Part shown: piece by piece, positions 47,936-59,694 of the stretch
How the letters are laid out: each line of letters opens with the position of its first letter
How positions within the stretch are numbered: the stretch's first letter is position 1
DNA from: Klebsormidium nitens
Lineage: Eukaryota > Streptophyta > Klebsormidiophyceae > Klebsormidiales > Klebsormidiaceae
NCBI GenBank assembly: GCA_000708835.1
Contig: DF237272.1
Coordinates: 38,847 to 102,846, forward strand
DNA length: 64,000 nt
Direction: 5' to 3'
Position numbers and translations under genes: made by a program
Notes under the pieces: generated by a model
Database searches by the model: none
What the model was told of the DNA's origin: nothing
What the model saw: the letters and a program-made list of their open reading frames with translations, nothing else

Positions 47936-49668
47936 CTAAGCTTGATTGGTGAAGATAAATTGGGCGGGCAGTCGGGCCAGGCAGTCAGTGGGCAACATAA
48001 GGAACGGGTCGAGGAGGGGATCGTCAACCGGAACAACACGTGCAACGCCCGCAAGGACGCAGCGGCCGCTGCTGTCAAGCCGTTGACCTTGGCCACTGCA
48101 AAGAAGAAAAGTAAAAGGTCATTCTGCTGCAACCAAGGCCTTCCACCTTTTGGAAACTTAACCGCTTATCCTGGCTTCGAAAAGCCCAACTCTACTGAAA
48201 CAAGGTGGAAGGTGCGGAATGTAGAGAGAAAGGCTTGGGAACATTCCCTCAATATGGGAACATTCCATCTATATAGCGAAATCAAGTTTTGAAGCAAAGG
48301 CATGCCAATTCACCGATAAACTTTGGAGTGGAGAAGGACAGGGTGCTGACAGACCTGCGTAGTGGGCCTTGAGAGCTTTCCGTAGTCAAAGTGGTTCCAA
48401 CAATCAGCGGCTTGGCTTTGTACAGTGGCCCGATCGTGAACAGGAACTCTGCCAGAAAGTCCAACTCGACCTGAAAATAGAGGCACAGACGAACATCGTG
48501 ATTTGGGGGAAATGAACGTAAAGATGGTGACGCATGACGTAGTGACTCCCCAACGATGAGATCGGCTATGCATCAAAGCAATGACATATTCAAGAGCGTC
48601 CTGTACTCCTTCCAGTGATTCAATGATAGGGAGTTGAATAAGGAGTTCTAACGAGCAAGGACACATATGCGCAGGTGGTCTGGATAGCCAAAACGACATG
48701 CGAGAAGATTGACTTGCTTAAAGGTTACTGAGGAAGTCAGTGTTAGATACTGGCAAAGAAAAACAGTTTGCAGAAGCCACGTAAAACGGGAAGCAACGTC
48801 CTAACGACGGGTGCGTTTGGCTTCCCTAGCTGGAGAAAGTGGTGCAAGAGCGGCTCACCTTCCCCGTTTCGGGTTCTATGTACCCCTCAAGTTTCTTTGA
48901 CACGATCTCGATTCTCAGTGGCGGTGGCAGCGGCAGTTTCAGAAACTTTGTGGTGCTGAATTGTACTGGAGGTATTTGCAAGGTGGCCGGGTCAAACCGG
49001 ACAAAGATCCTGCCGTCGCTCTCTTTCTGGGCGGTGCCAACGCCGCCCTTCCCCCCAGCATTATACTCAAAGTCTGGATAGATTGACACTCCCAAACCGC
49101 ACCCGTCACTTATGACTAGCTGCACTTGCTGCGGTTCTGCTTTCCGCAGATCTATTGATGGTGTTATGGAGCCTGATTGAAGCTCAGTAGAGGCTTTTCC
49201 TGATCGTGGTAGCGCCAAAGATGAAGCGATAAGAGGAGTGGTGCAACCGACCAAAATGAGATCTCGCCTGCTCATTGATTTCAGCCAATGTGGCTTCTCG
49301 TGGCGTCCTGAGTCTTTGCGGAACCGGTCAGAACCGGATCTTTCTGTGGACTTTTGTGTGCGGACAGAATTTTTATCGAGCCTTGCAGTGATCCTAGTTC
49401 TGCCACAGGAAGGAGAATGCTCCAATTGCTGACTGCATACGCGATGTGCCTTGCAATGCTGTCGTCCCCTAGCCCCAGGATGCCGGTTCGCACGAAGGAC
49501 GCCCCCAGTCCAGAATTGTCCTCCAGCATGAAGCGCACTTTTGCAATGCAGAATATCTGACACAGTGGGAGCTGAAGCAGACAGCTTGTTCTCTTGCCAT
49601 CGATATGATGGTCTATGCAGAGCAGGTGTCAGTGCTCCGTGCGCCCCGGTGGTCCCAACCGCCATCAT
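47936..49668 (-). CDS. Plastid protein with twin-arginine (lumenal) signal, unknown function
   Basis: Three exons (49668-48859, 48470-48355, 48095-47936) give 361 residues. A long Ser/Arg/His-rich transit region precedes SMSRRDLILVGCTTPLIASS, a twin-arginine motif followed by a hydrophobic stretch and a possible cleavage near GKAS. That bipartite layout is typical of thylakoid-lumen proteins exported by the Tat route. The mature part (LVISDGCGLGVSIYPDFEYN, KLPLPPPLRIEIVSKKLEGY, KAKPLIVGTTLTTESSQG, LDSSGRCVLAGVARVVPVDD) resembles a conserved cyanobacterial/plant family of unknown role. The last exon was found by extending phase through a weak donor, AG|GTCTGT, which restores the expected C-terminus. 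Without it the frame would end in an unrelated tail with a stop at 48282. Confidence 0.8.
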
Positions 49669-50199
49669 GACTCCGGTTTAAGAAGCGATGGCTTCTACAC
49701 AGAAAACCTTTTTGGGCACCTTTTGATACAGAGCTTCTTTGATTGCGACAAACCTGCAGGCTGCAGGCTGCACAATGCACATGCTAGCTAGCTGCGCCCT
49801 GCAGCTCATTAATTATGGCCCGGGGCCGCCTGGCGCGCGCGGCTGGCGGCCGCCTCGTAGCGATTTGTGCTGTGATGTCACAATCTTGCCAACCTAGTTC
49901 GGTTCGGTTGCGTAACGACTCGCGTATTTTCCGACGTGGCAGCTTGTGATTCGTAAGCTGCCACATCACTCACCTAGGGGGATGACGCAAAATCATGGCT
50001 CCAACTTCCTTAAGTTCCGTCAATTTTCGAACTTCAAGGCTTCCGATCCCGCCATTCTCAACAGCTCTGCTGCAAGTTTCTACAAGGTGTTCAAAGCGGG
50101 TTTAGGTATGATCGTCTAGCATTTAATGGCGGTAGGGTCCAACAGGCGCTTTAAGTTGCTGGTTACACTGGAATATTGACAGAACAGCAGTACCGTACC
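49669..50199. promoter_or_regulatory. Divergent upstream region with ACGTGGC hairpin
   Basis: This is the shared region of the twin-arginine gene and the lipase. It holds a 10-bp inverted repeat (gtggcagctt / aagctgccac, 49936-49964) that includes ACGTGGC, a core seen in plant bZIP targets. No gene was seen. Confidence 0.4.
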
Positions 50200-52606
50200 A
50201 TGACTTCCCTCCTCAAATCGCGCCTGGGCTCTGTGCCCACCCGCTCACTGTCAGTCACACGAAAGGCCTCCTCTTTCCCACCACCTGTCCATCAGCCCGT
50301 TTTTCTGCTTCATCGCCCAAAGGCTCAGAACTGGATCCCGTCAGGGCCGGCTCTTCAAAGATCGATGCTACCTGCTGCGAGAGCACCGGCGCAGTCCCTC
50401 ACTCAAAAGTTTGCAAGAGACAGCGTACGGCAATGGGCGGCGCAGCCGATGGGAGGAGTGGCAAGCGAGAGAAGCACTCAAAAGTTGCGCACGTTGGGCG
50501 CCACCACCGAGTCGTTCCTCCGGCAGACTGCGCAGGGTGCACCGCAGTCTGCTCCCTCCAACACAGCGCAATTGCCGCCTCTGGACACCCCTCTCACAGC
50601 ACCGCAGCAGACTCTCCCTCCCAAACCCCAATCCTCGCAGAGTCGCAGTTTCACAACCACAGCAAGCCCCTCACTCGCTCCCGCCGTTCCTGCCAACGTG
50701 CACAAACCTGCCGCCAAGGATCCGAGGCAGGTTCTGATTGACGGCAGTCCACTGACGCCAGTGGATGAGCTCGTGGTTGCTGCGCACATGGCGAGGCTGA
50801 GCAACATCTGCTATGTCCCTGAGCCTCAGGAACAGCTGGAGGAGCTGGGGCTGAAACTAGTGGCGAAGGGGAAAACGTATTTTACTGCGTGGTACATAGC
50901 AGACGGTCCGGATCTGTCCAAAGTCCAGGAGAAAGCGCCGTTGGGGAGCGTAGGAGCTCACGCCTTGAGCGGTCAAGTCCGGGAAGGAGAGGGAAGCGAA
51001 GGTGGGGCGAGGTCTGGGGATGGGAGCGCAGAAAGGGGGCAGAATCCGGGGCGCAGAATACGGTACATCTTGACACATGGTGTCAGATGGGGGGCTGCCG
51101 ACCTAGATTCTGGTCGGATGTGGCATCAGATCATGAATTGCTGGCCCGTTGACTTTCCCCCTCCCACCACCCCGAACAGAAGTGCGACGTCTAGCGAGGG
51201 GCTGAAAAGCAGTGCAGGTTCGCCCCCCCAGGAAGGACTTGTCGCACACCAAGGCGTCCTAGAAATAGCGGAAGAGGTGTACAGCGGAGTACAGCCGTGG
51301 CTTGGAGGGGTAGAGAAGGGGGAAGTCTCCGCCATCCGTTTCGGGGGCCACTCCTTGGGGGGCTCGGTGGCCATTCTTCTGATGCTGCTCGCAAAGTCGA
51401 GGCACGTGCTAGCGCCCGGCCAGGTGTCGGCGCACGCGTATGGCGCTCCTGCGGCCCTTGCTCGCAGAAGCGTCGCTGAGAAGAAGGGAAGGGCAGCGCA
51501 CTCTTCTCGGGCACCCCCTAGATCAAGCACCAATGGCGCGCCAGCTTTTGTCCCCTCCCCCGCCTCTGAGGCAGACCAAAATGGTCATTCGCCCAAAACA
51601 GTCAACGGCTTCTCACTTAGAGATTCATCGGCCGGCCACTCTCTAGAGAACACGCGTCACTGCCCCGTCTTGCACGAAATAGGTCTACCAGCTGATGCGG
51701 TGCGGTCAATCGTCCTCGACAAAGACATGGTCCCTCGAATGTTCCTAGCAGCCGACCCCTCTTACGGGCTCCTGCTGAAAAGCCCGCTCGTGCGGGGGCT
51801 GCTGGACTTGCGGGAACGGGTTTGGGGCCCAGGCGCACTGACGCAGGAGCGGTTCCTGTTTGCGAATGTGGGGCTGGTGCACTACATCAAGACCGTTGGT
51901 AAGGTTCCTCAAGCACGTGCAAGGTCAGACAGGTCGTGTCGCTCTCGTGCTTCGAGACAGGGCCCGAAAGTCGTCTTAGTGGTGAAAGTCGTCTTGGATG
52001 TTAGGCTCTGTTTGCACTGGAGTGGCCCATTCGGATTGAGCGAAAGTGGAGTGCAACAATGAATACAGACGGAGTATGCTCCTTATCTCCTCGCGGCATC
52101 TTTCGAATCTTGCTTCGCTTATGGGGTACCTTATCTTTATGCTGTCTTGGGGCACCGATGTTCCGTCTTGCTGAAGCCACAAACGCCGAAAGCAAACAAG
52201 CCGCTTTTAGACATGACAACCTCGCATCTTCTTAAAGTAGACTCGTAAAACACATCACGTATCTGTCCATCTCGCAAGCCAGGGCGATGATTGCGGATGA
52301 TCCGGGTTTGTCCTGAACGTTTCAAATAACCACATCTAGGTTGTCCGCATCATCAGATTGCTTTCCGTCATCCGATCCCAAAACCGCTGCCTGCGTACAG
52401 GGTCCGAAGTTCTGGTCCGGACCCTGACGTCCGAGCAGGCGAACGAGGGGCTGCGGCTGACGGTGGACGACTTCGTGCGGCAGCCGTTGGATGCGGTCAA
52501 GGCGCTGTTCGATCATCATAGAGGACACTACTCGCAGGATCTAGAGGCGGCGGCAGCTGCCGCAAAATATAGAAGCAGGCAGCAACAGAAGAGCGGTACC
52601 CATTGA
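50200..52606 (+). CDS. Class 3 lipase (plastid PLIP-like)
   Basis: Two exons (50200-51898 and 52401-52606) give 634 residues. The first 150 residues are Ser/Pro/Gln/Arg-rich and likely include a plastid transit peptide. The lipase core has the nucleophile elbow GGHSLGG with Ser385, the acidic residue in DKDMVPR (Asp509) and His561 in GLVHYIK. All three members of a class 3 Ser-Asp-His triad are therefore visible. HGVRWGAADLDSGRMW and HQGVLEIAEEVYSG correspond to the segments before the elbow. PLIP enzymes are plastid phospholipases/galactolipases that release fatty acids; the exact substrate here is unknown. The frame is open back to TTG at 50176, but the ATG at 50200 is the first Met. The last exon encodes 68 residues ending in an Ala/Gln/Arg-rich tail. 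Confidence 0.85.
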
Positions 52607-54001
52607 TTATTCATTGATTGATTGTCTCTGAGGTTTGCATGTTTGTATTGGTTTATTACCTGGATTAGGTGCCTGCGGGCAAAGGTGTTAGTCCAAGGAG
52701 GGGTTTTGTAAAGAAGCAGAATATTTGTTGCCTTACTTGAAGACATTTGATAACTAGTGGAGGTACAAAGTCGAGATGCATATGTGTAGTGAATGGTTGT
52801 TCCGGTGAGCTTGGATAGGAACATTGCGTCCAGGTAGGTTGATTGTAAGGTTGATTGTAGACGAATCGAGATCGAAATGTTTAGACAGACTATAACTTAG
52901 GTACTTCAGAATCCGACGATTGTGGCGGTGAGTATTGACAGACCTGTACAGCTTCTCAGTTGTAATATCGTGCACAATGCTGGCCCAACTTTGTATAGCC
53001 CAGACAACTCTGTGGTATGTGCTCAGCTAGGTAGCTGCAGCTCATGCAATCACCCCGCTCACGTTTAGATTGGAACTTGCGATAAAACGTGTGTATTGCA
53101 ACAGGCATGTGCAGTGGCCGTCCTAAAATTGCACGCGATCGCACATGCCAGATCACTAGCAGTGGAGTGTCGGATGCAAATATCAATGTTGACTGATATA
53201 AATACATTCTCTAACGCGGCCGATCTTTCACTTATGCGCACATATATTGGTGTCGGATCTTTAAGGTTCGGATCATTGCATGTCGGTCGAGTCGACCACC
53301 CATGGGCTATAGCATGGAATGACTTGGCTCGGCCGGCCGGCCGTTGCACGCAACATATAATGATACCGCACATGATGGGCGGCATATGTGCACATGATAT
53401 TGCCTCCGCAGCTATAGTCCTGCTATAATCAATACATGCGCGCGACGGAACAGACCATTGATATATGCCATGGCATCATGGTCACGCGCGTTGCATTTCT
53501 CTGATGCGCGCAGCGTCGGGTCGAAGATTTTGCATGTCCTCTTCCCGTGCTGGTAGCGCACCATGTATGACATGATAACAAAGGATCTTCACAGGCGACT
53601 GCCAATTTCGATGCCACAGGCCAGTAGCGGCGTCTGATGGCATGCGTACTTGAAATTAAAGTTCCATGTCTCCCTGCTTGATCAAAATGTCATGGGCGGA
53701 ACTGATGCGCACCGTTCGGGTCTGAGTCCCCTTTGCTTAAAGCACTGCAAAGGGCTGCCAAGAGAGCAGCGACTAACCTCAGCGGAGCACTGACTGACAA
53801 CGTGTCTCTCGCAAGGCGTATCAAAAAGGTTGTATCGCTCACAGTAAGAGGGTGTCTGGACCAATAGCTACTGATCCAGGCACGAATGATTAGTGGGAAT
53901 CGGATTCAACATTCTATCAAGAATCTCTATGTTGTGCATCAAAGGAACAGATGCTCGCATACTGCCTCACCAACTAAACGTCGCTCATCTTCATCTAACC
54001 A
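52607..54001. other. Convergent intergenic region
   Basis: About 1.4 kb between the lipase and cytochrome b561 3' ends. It is AT-richer than its surroundings. The short open frames on both strands have no domains or splice partners. Confidence 0.4.
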
Positions 54002-56306
54002 TCACTCTAACGGCCTGTACTCTGGCAGATCAGGGTCCGGTCCCCTTGGCTTTGGCCGCGGCGCGAGGGCCAGAACCACCCCACCCAGAGCAAAGATAAC
54101 GAGGCCCAAGCAGTTGGCTAGAATGGTCTCGGTGCTCCTCCTGCCAATTGCACCCCCTGACTGGAGGAACGTCAGCTTTTCTAGGATACCCTGGGAAGCG
54201 GTCGTCAGCGCCAGGATGTAGATGAAGATCCCCAGAGAAGCGTGGTATGGGAGGAACCAGGAGCGGGTCGGGGGGGCGGCCCCGGGGTACCAGAAAGTGT
54301 AACACCCTCCGAGCCACTGCAGAAGTGTATGGACGATAAGCGGATGCAGCGGATAAAGTTCGTCTGAGTCAATTACGAGTTACAATCAGTCGAGATTGGG
54401 TTAACATGGATCAGAACGAGGGTAGGGTGTGAAACTGATGCATCTTCCAGTCTGCATGATTGGAAATGAAGTTCCCGGACCAGCAGGAAGGCCGTTTCGA
54501 ACCGGTACCGGCTAGCAACGGTGTAAATGAGAAGACAAAGAAAGGGCCCTGAAAGATTTCTGTCTGGTCAGGATACGAATATATGAGACGAAGTTGGCTG
54601 CGACCTACGAGACCGGCTTGTTTCTATGTCAAGCTGTATGCACCGACAAAGACGTCAACCTCAACCTAACTCGGAAATGAATCAATCATTTGAAAGGACT
54701 GAGTGAAGGAGTGGTCTTGAAAGGGAACGAACTTGAAATTGCTAGTAAGGGAGGTTTGAATGACGAAAGCTGGGAACTCTGAAGGTGGTGATTTTCATTG
54801 TATCCGATGGCGCAGATCACATCATCTCAGACATCATCAACGAATGATAAGTCGAACTGAAAGAACTCATTTGATCTGAACAATGATCTCTCATCAAATC
54901 AAAGCACAAATGTCAAATAGACATAATGAGATACGGAGCGTCGTAATGCGGTACGGGTCAGACAGGAAAGCCTTGTGAAAAGAGGACCATTTTATGAAGA
55001 AAAGACGGGCAGATTGAAAGCCTTCGGGAAGAGAGAAACTTGATCTCAGCCAAATAATTGCTGGCCTTCGATGACATCTACAGAGTCCAAACGGTGTTCA
55101 ATAGTCCCGCTAATACGGCATTCTGTTGTCTTGCTGAAGGATGGACCTGGTGAAGAGATCGTAACAACTGGAGACACGATTTTCATCAACCAACAAGATG
55201 AATGGTTTGCCAACTCTTTTTGATCAGAGCGTGCTTCAGTCTCTTACAATCTACAGCCGTGGATTCCCGCTTTGCCTCACCTGGAGGGCAAACAGGCTGT
55301 ACGTTGTGACCCCAAACCAGCTGTGCAGGCTGTAGAGGTTGTCGATGGGGGGCTTGCTCTCATTGTGGAATCTAAACGCAGCTGTGATCCCAACAGCAGC
55401 AATGATGAGCGCCACCAGTTGGACTGTGAGGTGGATCGCTTTCTTCAGCTGGTGCGTCCCAGGGAAGAGACGGTAAGCCAGGACGCCTGCATATGAAAGC
55501 GAGACATCAGGGAGGGTAAGACAACCTAGCTCACAAGGGCCTCCATGACTTTGAGTCACTGTTCATTGGCAACTGCCTACTACAAAAGAGACGTTACATC
55601 TGGGATGCTTTACCACAAAGTCAGACAACTTGCTTTTGAACTGCCCCTCGGAAATCTGATTCAAGGGGCTTTTCAACGGTCGGAGTCAGCCAGTTTGACA
55701 CAGACTGCATTTGCGCAGCTTATGAGTGGAGGAATAAGTCAAGGGACGCACCTTCGCTGGCTAAGAAGACGAATGCCGTCACCATCAGGATGGGGTGCCA
55801 CTGCAGAAAGTTTGTAACAGTTTGAGCAAATTCAATACACATGTTGTGTATAGGACGTAGGTCTCCTTTAGTGCTTCTTCAAAGAGAGGCACGGACTCTT
55901 GCACTGATGTCGCAAGGTTTAGCATCTGCTTTGCAAGTTTTTACAGACAATTTCTTCTCAGGCTGGAATACATTATCATATCATTTGCTTAATTGCATCG
56001 TAGGAAATCAGGTCAGCCGAGTGTCAGGAGCAGCAGTCAACCATGGAATGCTGTAAGGTGAATACTTGCAAGGTGACAAACTTTGGTGCAAAGGCAATTG
56101 CAATTGGTGTGCCTCTTCATTACATGAACAGGACAATCCTAGCTTACATTGAAGATGAGCCCCTTGTTTTCAATGGACCAAGCCAGCCCTCCTCTAAAAT
56201 GAACACTCCACACAATCACCAGCAGGAGGGAAAGGATTCCTAGGACCTGAACGGACACCTCTCCAATCTTTGTGAGCAGGTCTTTCTCCTGACCAGCTTG
56301 CGCCAT
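54002..56306 (-). CDS. CYB561: Cytochrome b561 (transmembrane ascorbate ferrireductase)
   Basis: Four exons (56306-56148, 55800-55752, 55486-55281, 54316-54002) give 242 residues with about six hydrophobic segments. Four histidines sit where the two b hemes are held: His55 (WHPILM), His88 (KKAIHLTVQ), His124 (SLHSWFG) and His163 (PYHASLG). Spacing of 33, 36 and 39 residues fits the family, as does the basic KK beside His88. The protein passes electrons from ascorbate across a membrane, often the vacuolar or endosomal one, to monodehydroascorbate or ferric iron. Joining the tiny exon 2 (49 bp) is needed to keep phase and supplies the first heme ligand. The C-terminus PRPKPRGPDPDLPEYRPLE is short and polar. 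Confidence 0.95.
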
Positions 56307-57332
56307 CTTGGCTCCTAATCGCGGGTGTAAAAGGGCGTGCGAAGTGCCCGGGGAAGAAGAGACAAGCAATGCAGTCTGTGAAGCGGCAGGAGCTCGTCTG
56401 TGGACCTCCAATCCAATTGGCATTATGGAACTTGCCCGGAGCTAGAATAAGTAGGGAAGGACGAGCTCAGCTGCCGTCTTGGTCATGCTGACGCCGACGG
56501 CCATTGGCATACAGGTACCTAGGCCCAGGGGACGGCTGCCAGTGCAGGGGAGCTGGAGCTGGGCAGAGCCATGATCGAAACTTCCAAGCTTGGAAGTCAA
56601 GTCGCAAGTCTGCTTGATCGGGATCAAATCTTGACCGTTCAGAGTTGGTTGATCTCACTTGCTTCATTGGACGAGAGGCGTTTTGGATGCCACGTGGCTG
56701 CAGTAACGCCCTCGATTGCGTTTAAATTCAAATCATGAAGCAACATGTAGCTATGGGTTCGTACCTACCGTACTGGCCAACCCCATTCGCACAACCCCCT
56801 TACGAATAATTATTTTTTCCACTTTTTGATTTCGCACCGGGCGTTTGACAGTTCTCAGGTTTTCGCAGCAGGGGTATTATAACTTATATGTGCTAGAAAG
56901 GCCATTTCCCAGCCAATCTGGCGGAGAATCTGATTCACCGAAATTATTTTCTAGTTTCGCGAGTTCGCACCTGGTCTTCGAGAATATCTGGAATTTTTCG
57001 CACAGGGGTGAATATAATTATTTTTGGTGCGAATGGGGTTGGCCAGTACGGTATCTGAGTTTGAGCACAGTCACCAGTGCTCAGGGCGGCCGCCGAAGCA
57101 AGCAAGCAAGCGGAGCAAAGAAGCGGATGAGGAAGAAAGAAACTTGAAGGCCTACCTATCCTAGGTACGCGAGAGCTCTGCTTGGTGTTGAATCTGCATG
57201 GTGAACGGGCCGACTTAAAGATTGGGACATCATTGACCTAGAGTATATTAGCTGTATGTGCCTGTGCTTGTAAGTGGGTTTTGTGCACCAATTTGTCTGA
57301 AGATCGAAATTCAGCAGCGTCAATCTGGCACA
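56307..57332. promoter_or_regulatory. Divergent region of CYB561 and MAP65-like genes, with a G-box
   Basis: It contains the perfect G-box palindrome GCCACGTGGC at 56689-56698, about 380 bp upstream of the CYB561 start, and a MITE-like element at 56768-57051. No coding sequence was supported. Confidence 0.5.
56768..57051. mobile_element. MITE-like element, 284 bp, with 25-bp terminal inverted repeats
   Basis: The left end ccgtactggccaacccc... (56768-56792) and the right end ...ggggttggccagtacgg (57027-57051) are perfect 25-bp inverted repeats. A TA dinucleotide sits directly outside each end, as expected from Tc1/mariner-type insertion. The inside is non-coding, AT-rich, and contains several TTCGCAC-type words. 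The transposase source is unknown. Confidence 0.8.
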
Positions 57333-59694
57333 ATGCGGACGTGGAGGGACGCAGCGCTGCACCTCTTTCTGCAAGAGAAAGACAGGTGAGTTGAAGATAC
57401 TGTTCCTGTGCCAATATTGATTCCTGTGACCAGTTTTGGCTAAATTAGATTCTTGGAGCTTGAGAACAGCACTTACAAGTTACAGCCAGTCTCTGGAAGC
57501 TCAAGTGGCAGAAGGAACATGGTAGGACCAAGATCAGGTCAGTTTGAACTGGAAATGCTGCTTCTTCTTCGACTGTTGTTGAGTAGGCGTTACTTGCACA
57601 GCGATGTCAATGGCACCAAAAGCTGTGATTAATAGAGTTCAATGGTCGCTGTCTGACCATCAGGAATAATATGCACCAGATTTCTCTTGGACTACTTTGA
57701 CAGGTCTATTGCGCAGCGGAGAAGCAAGCACAAGGTCGCAATTCTGGCCGCTGCAGCAGCCCGGAAAGAGTCAGCCCAGCAGAAGGAAGTCAGCAATCTA
57801 GTCAGAGATCTCATCCAGGTTGTGCAAGAGTTAGAGGGCCCACGGTTAGACAAGCGGCTTAGCGCAGAAACAAGCATCTTTTTGCATCAGGAACCGCTTC
57901 CTGTGGAATATAGTGATGGAGAAACAAAGCTTGAGGCCCAAACTTATCCACGCGCCGAGGCTTCTTCACAAGGCGCTGTAGGGGGCCAATCGCTCCCGCA
58001 GCCTGATTTGCTCTCACTGGATGACGACTGGTTGGACCAGGAGAACTTCGCACATGTGGAAGAGTCGTGGCTCCTCGACACCAGGATTGAGAGCAGCTCA
58101 AAGGTCGAGGATGCGCCAGAGGGCCGTGACAAAAAGCGATGCAGGGAGGTCGGGAAGCAAGAAGTGGTCGACCAAGATGTCCTGCTTGAAGCGGCTGGTG
58201 TTGGTCCTGATGGCAGATTAGCTGAAGAAGAGCCGAGACTCCATGCTAGCGCCATTGCGAGCGGTTCGAACGGCACCCAGCAGCTGCTAGAGTCGGCGAG
58301 AAGTGCCATTGTCGCCTATCGAAAGAGTGGTGGAGGTGGTCTGCAAGAGCTAAGGACTGTTGGCAATGCTTTGGAGAAGCTGAAAGTGATCCGTCTCGCT
58401 GAATTGTGGCTCCTAAGTAGACGAGTCAGCGAGTTGCAAGCAAGAGTTCTGCAGTGGAGGAAGAGTAGGGCAACCAAAAAGGACATGGAGGCAACAGCTG
58501 CAGGGGCTAGGATACAGTCGCCTGAAGGAGAAGCTTCTTGCGGCACGGGGTATCCTGTGTCGGCGCCAGGGGCAGCGTTCATGACAGAAGACTTTGGCGA
58601 TGCAGAGAAAGAAGGCTCGCCTGGCTGGCTGAGTCTTGATCAGATTGACGAGCTTAGGCGGAGAGTGCTCAGGCTGGAGGTGGTACTGGGTGCCACGTGT
58701 CAGGAGATGAGTGGCCGTCTGGGGGCTTTGTGGGACCAGCTTCGAGTGCCGCCAAAGCGCAGGGCTGCTTTTGAGGCAGAGCAGAAGGGACCGAATACCC
58801 TCGCGCGATACGACTGCTTGGAGCAGCAACTCGTCCAGGCGCAAGCTCAGGTAAAGACGCTTCTTCAAAAGCACGTGTTGAAGTTTACACAAGTCCAAAT
58901 CTATTGCGAGGTTTGATTCTCTCCGTGACTGTTCCTCTTTCTTGCTGCTGGGACTATCTGAAGGTGGACCTGAACGTCCAAGAGCAAGTCCTATATCCTT
59001 GCCTTTCGCCAGTGCTTTTCGGCCCCAAGGTTCCGAGTCATTGAAGATCCGAGTATGGGTCAGTCGCAGAAGTCAAGCAGGGTTCAAATTGCATCTCGAG
59101 ACACCCGTCAGGCCCTTGAAATGACTTGAGTGAAGCGGATGACTCGCTTCTATTCCTTTTCCTTGGGTGGCTCTCCATTTTGACGACAAATTCCGAACAA
59201 CGTTGCTGAGAAGCTACACTTAGGCTGACGCTTCTTTAACTGCTTCGCAGGTGAAGCTGCTGCAGCCAGTCATTCTCCTGTGCCAACAGCGGGACGACCT
59301 GGGCCGCCAGCTCGAATCGCAGGCTGCCACGTGTCGAGAGGCGTCGAAGCACCTGCTGTCCCGAAAAGCGGACGGCGCCTCCGCCCTTCGGTTGGCGGAA
59401 GCGGAACGGAAACGTCTCCTGAGGCAGCAGTCGACGGTTCAGAAGCAGATCGGGGAAGCCATCGGGGAGTGGGAGAAATCGACCGGGGGGAGGATTGGTG
59501 CAGATCTCGTCGGTCCGTGGAAGGATGAGCACGGCTTGGAAGGAATGCAGAAAGAGGCGGTAGGATGTGTCGGGCGCAGAAAGGGGTCGGGGTTCACCAA
59601 GAAGGGCTCCGTAACTGTGACCAGATCAGAGCACGCCTGCGCTTCGGTTGGGAAAGAGACGGTTCTTGCTCCAGTGCCTGCAAACATAGTCTAG
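57333..59694 (+). CDS. Divergent, short MAP65/Ase1/PRC1-like microtubule-bundling protein
   Basis: Three exons (57333-57385, 57704-58850, 59251-59694) give about 547 residues. The first exon is inferred: ATG at 57333 (MRTWRDAALHLFLQEKDR) gives GACAG|GTGAG and matches the phase of the next exon, whose own frame lacks an early Met. Coiled-coil segments include NALEKLKVIRLAELW, GRLGALWDQLRVPPKRRAAF and SALRLAEAERKRLLRQQ followed by EAIGEWEKSTGG. These resemble the MAP65 pattern of VxxLKxxKxxRLxxL, LWDxLxxPxxxRxxF, and the conserved AExxRxLxxxxxxxVxxxIxxWE spectrin-like end. The typical N-terminal dimerisation rod is replaced by an acidic, low-complexity region, and the protein is shorter than usual. 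MAP65 proteins crosslink antiparallel microtubules in spindle and phragmoplast. The family call is moderate. Confidence 0.55.
58948..58998 (+). repeat. Probable decayed copy of MAP65-like exon 2 end
   Basis: The block from gactatctgaaggtggacct to cgtccaagagcaag parallels the exon end gactgcttggagcagcaact to cgtccaggcgcaag (58811-58850). It lies about 140 bp downstream, in the intron. Confidence 0.5.

Noticed and set aside
54490-54515. Minus-strand ggttcgaaa resembling a tRNA B-box
   Set aside because: No stem pairing and no A-box at a suitable distance.
57450-57525. Possible extra exon of the MAP65-like gene between exons 1 and 2
   Set aside because: Its ends look like splice sites, but its donor phase does not match the next exon.
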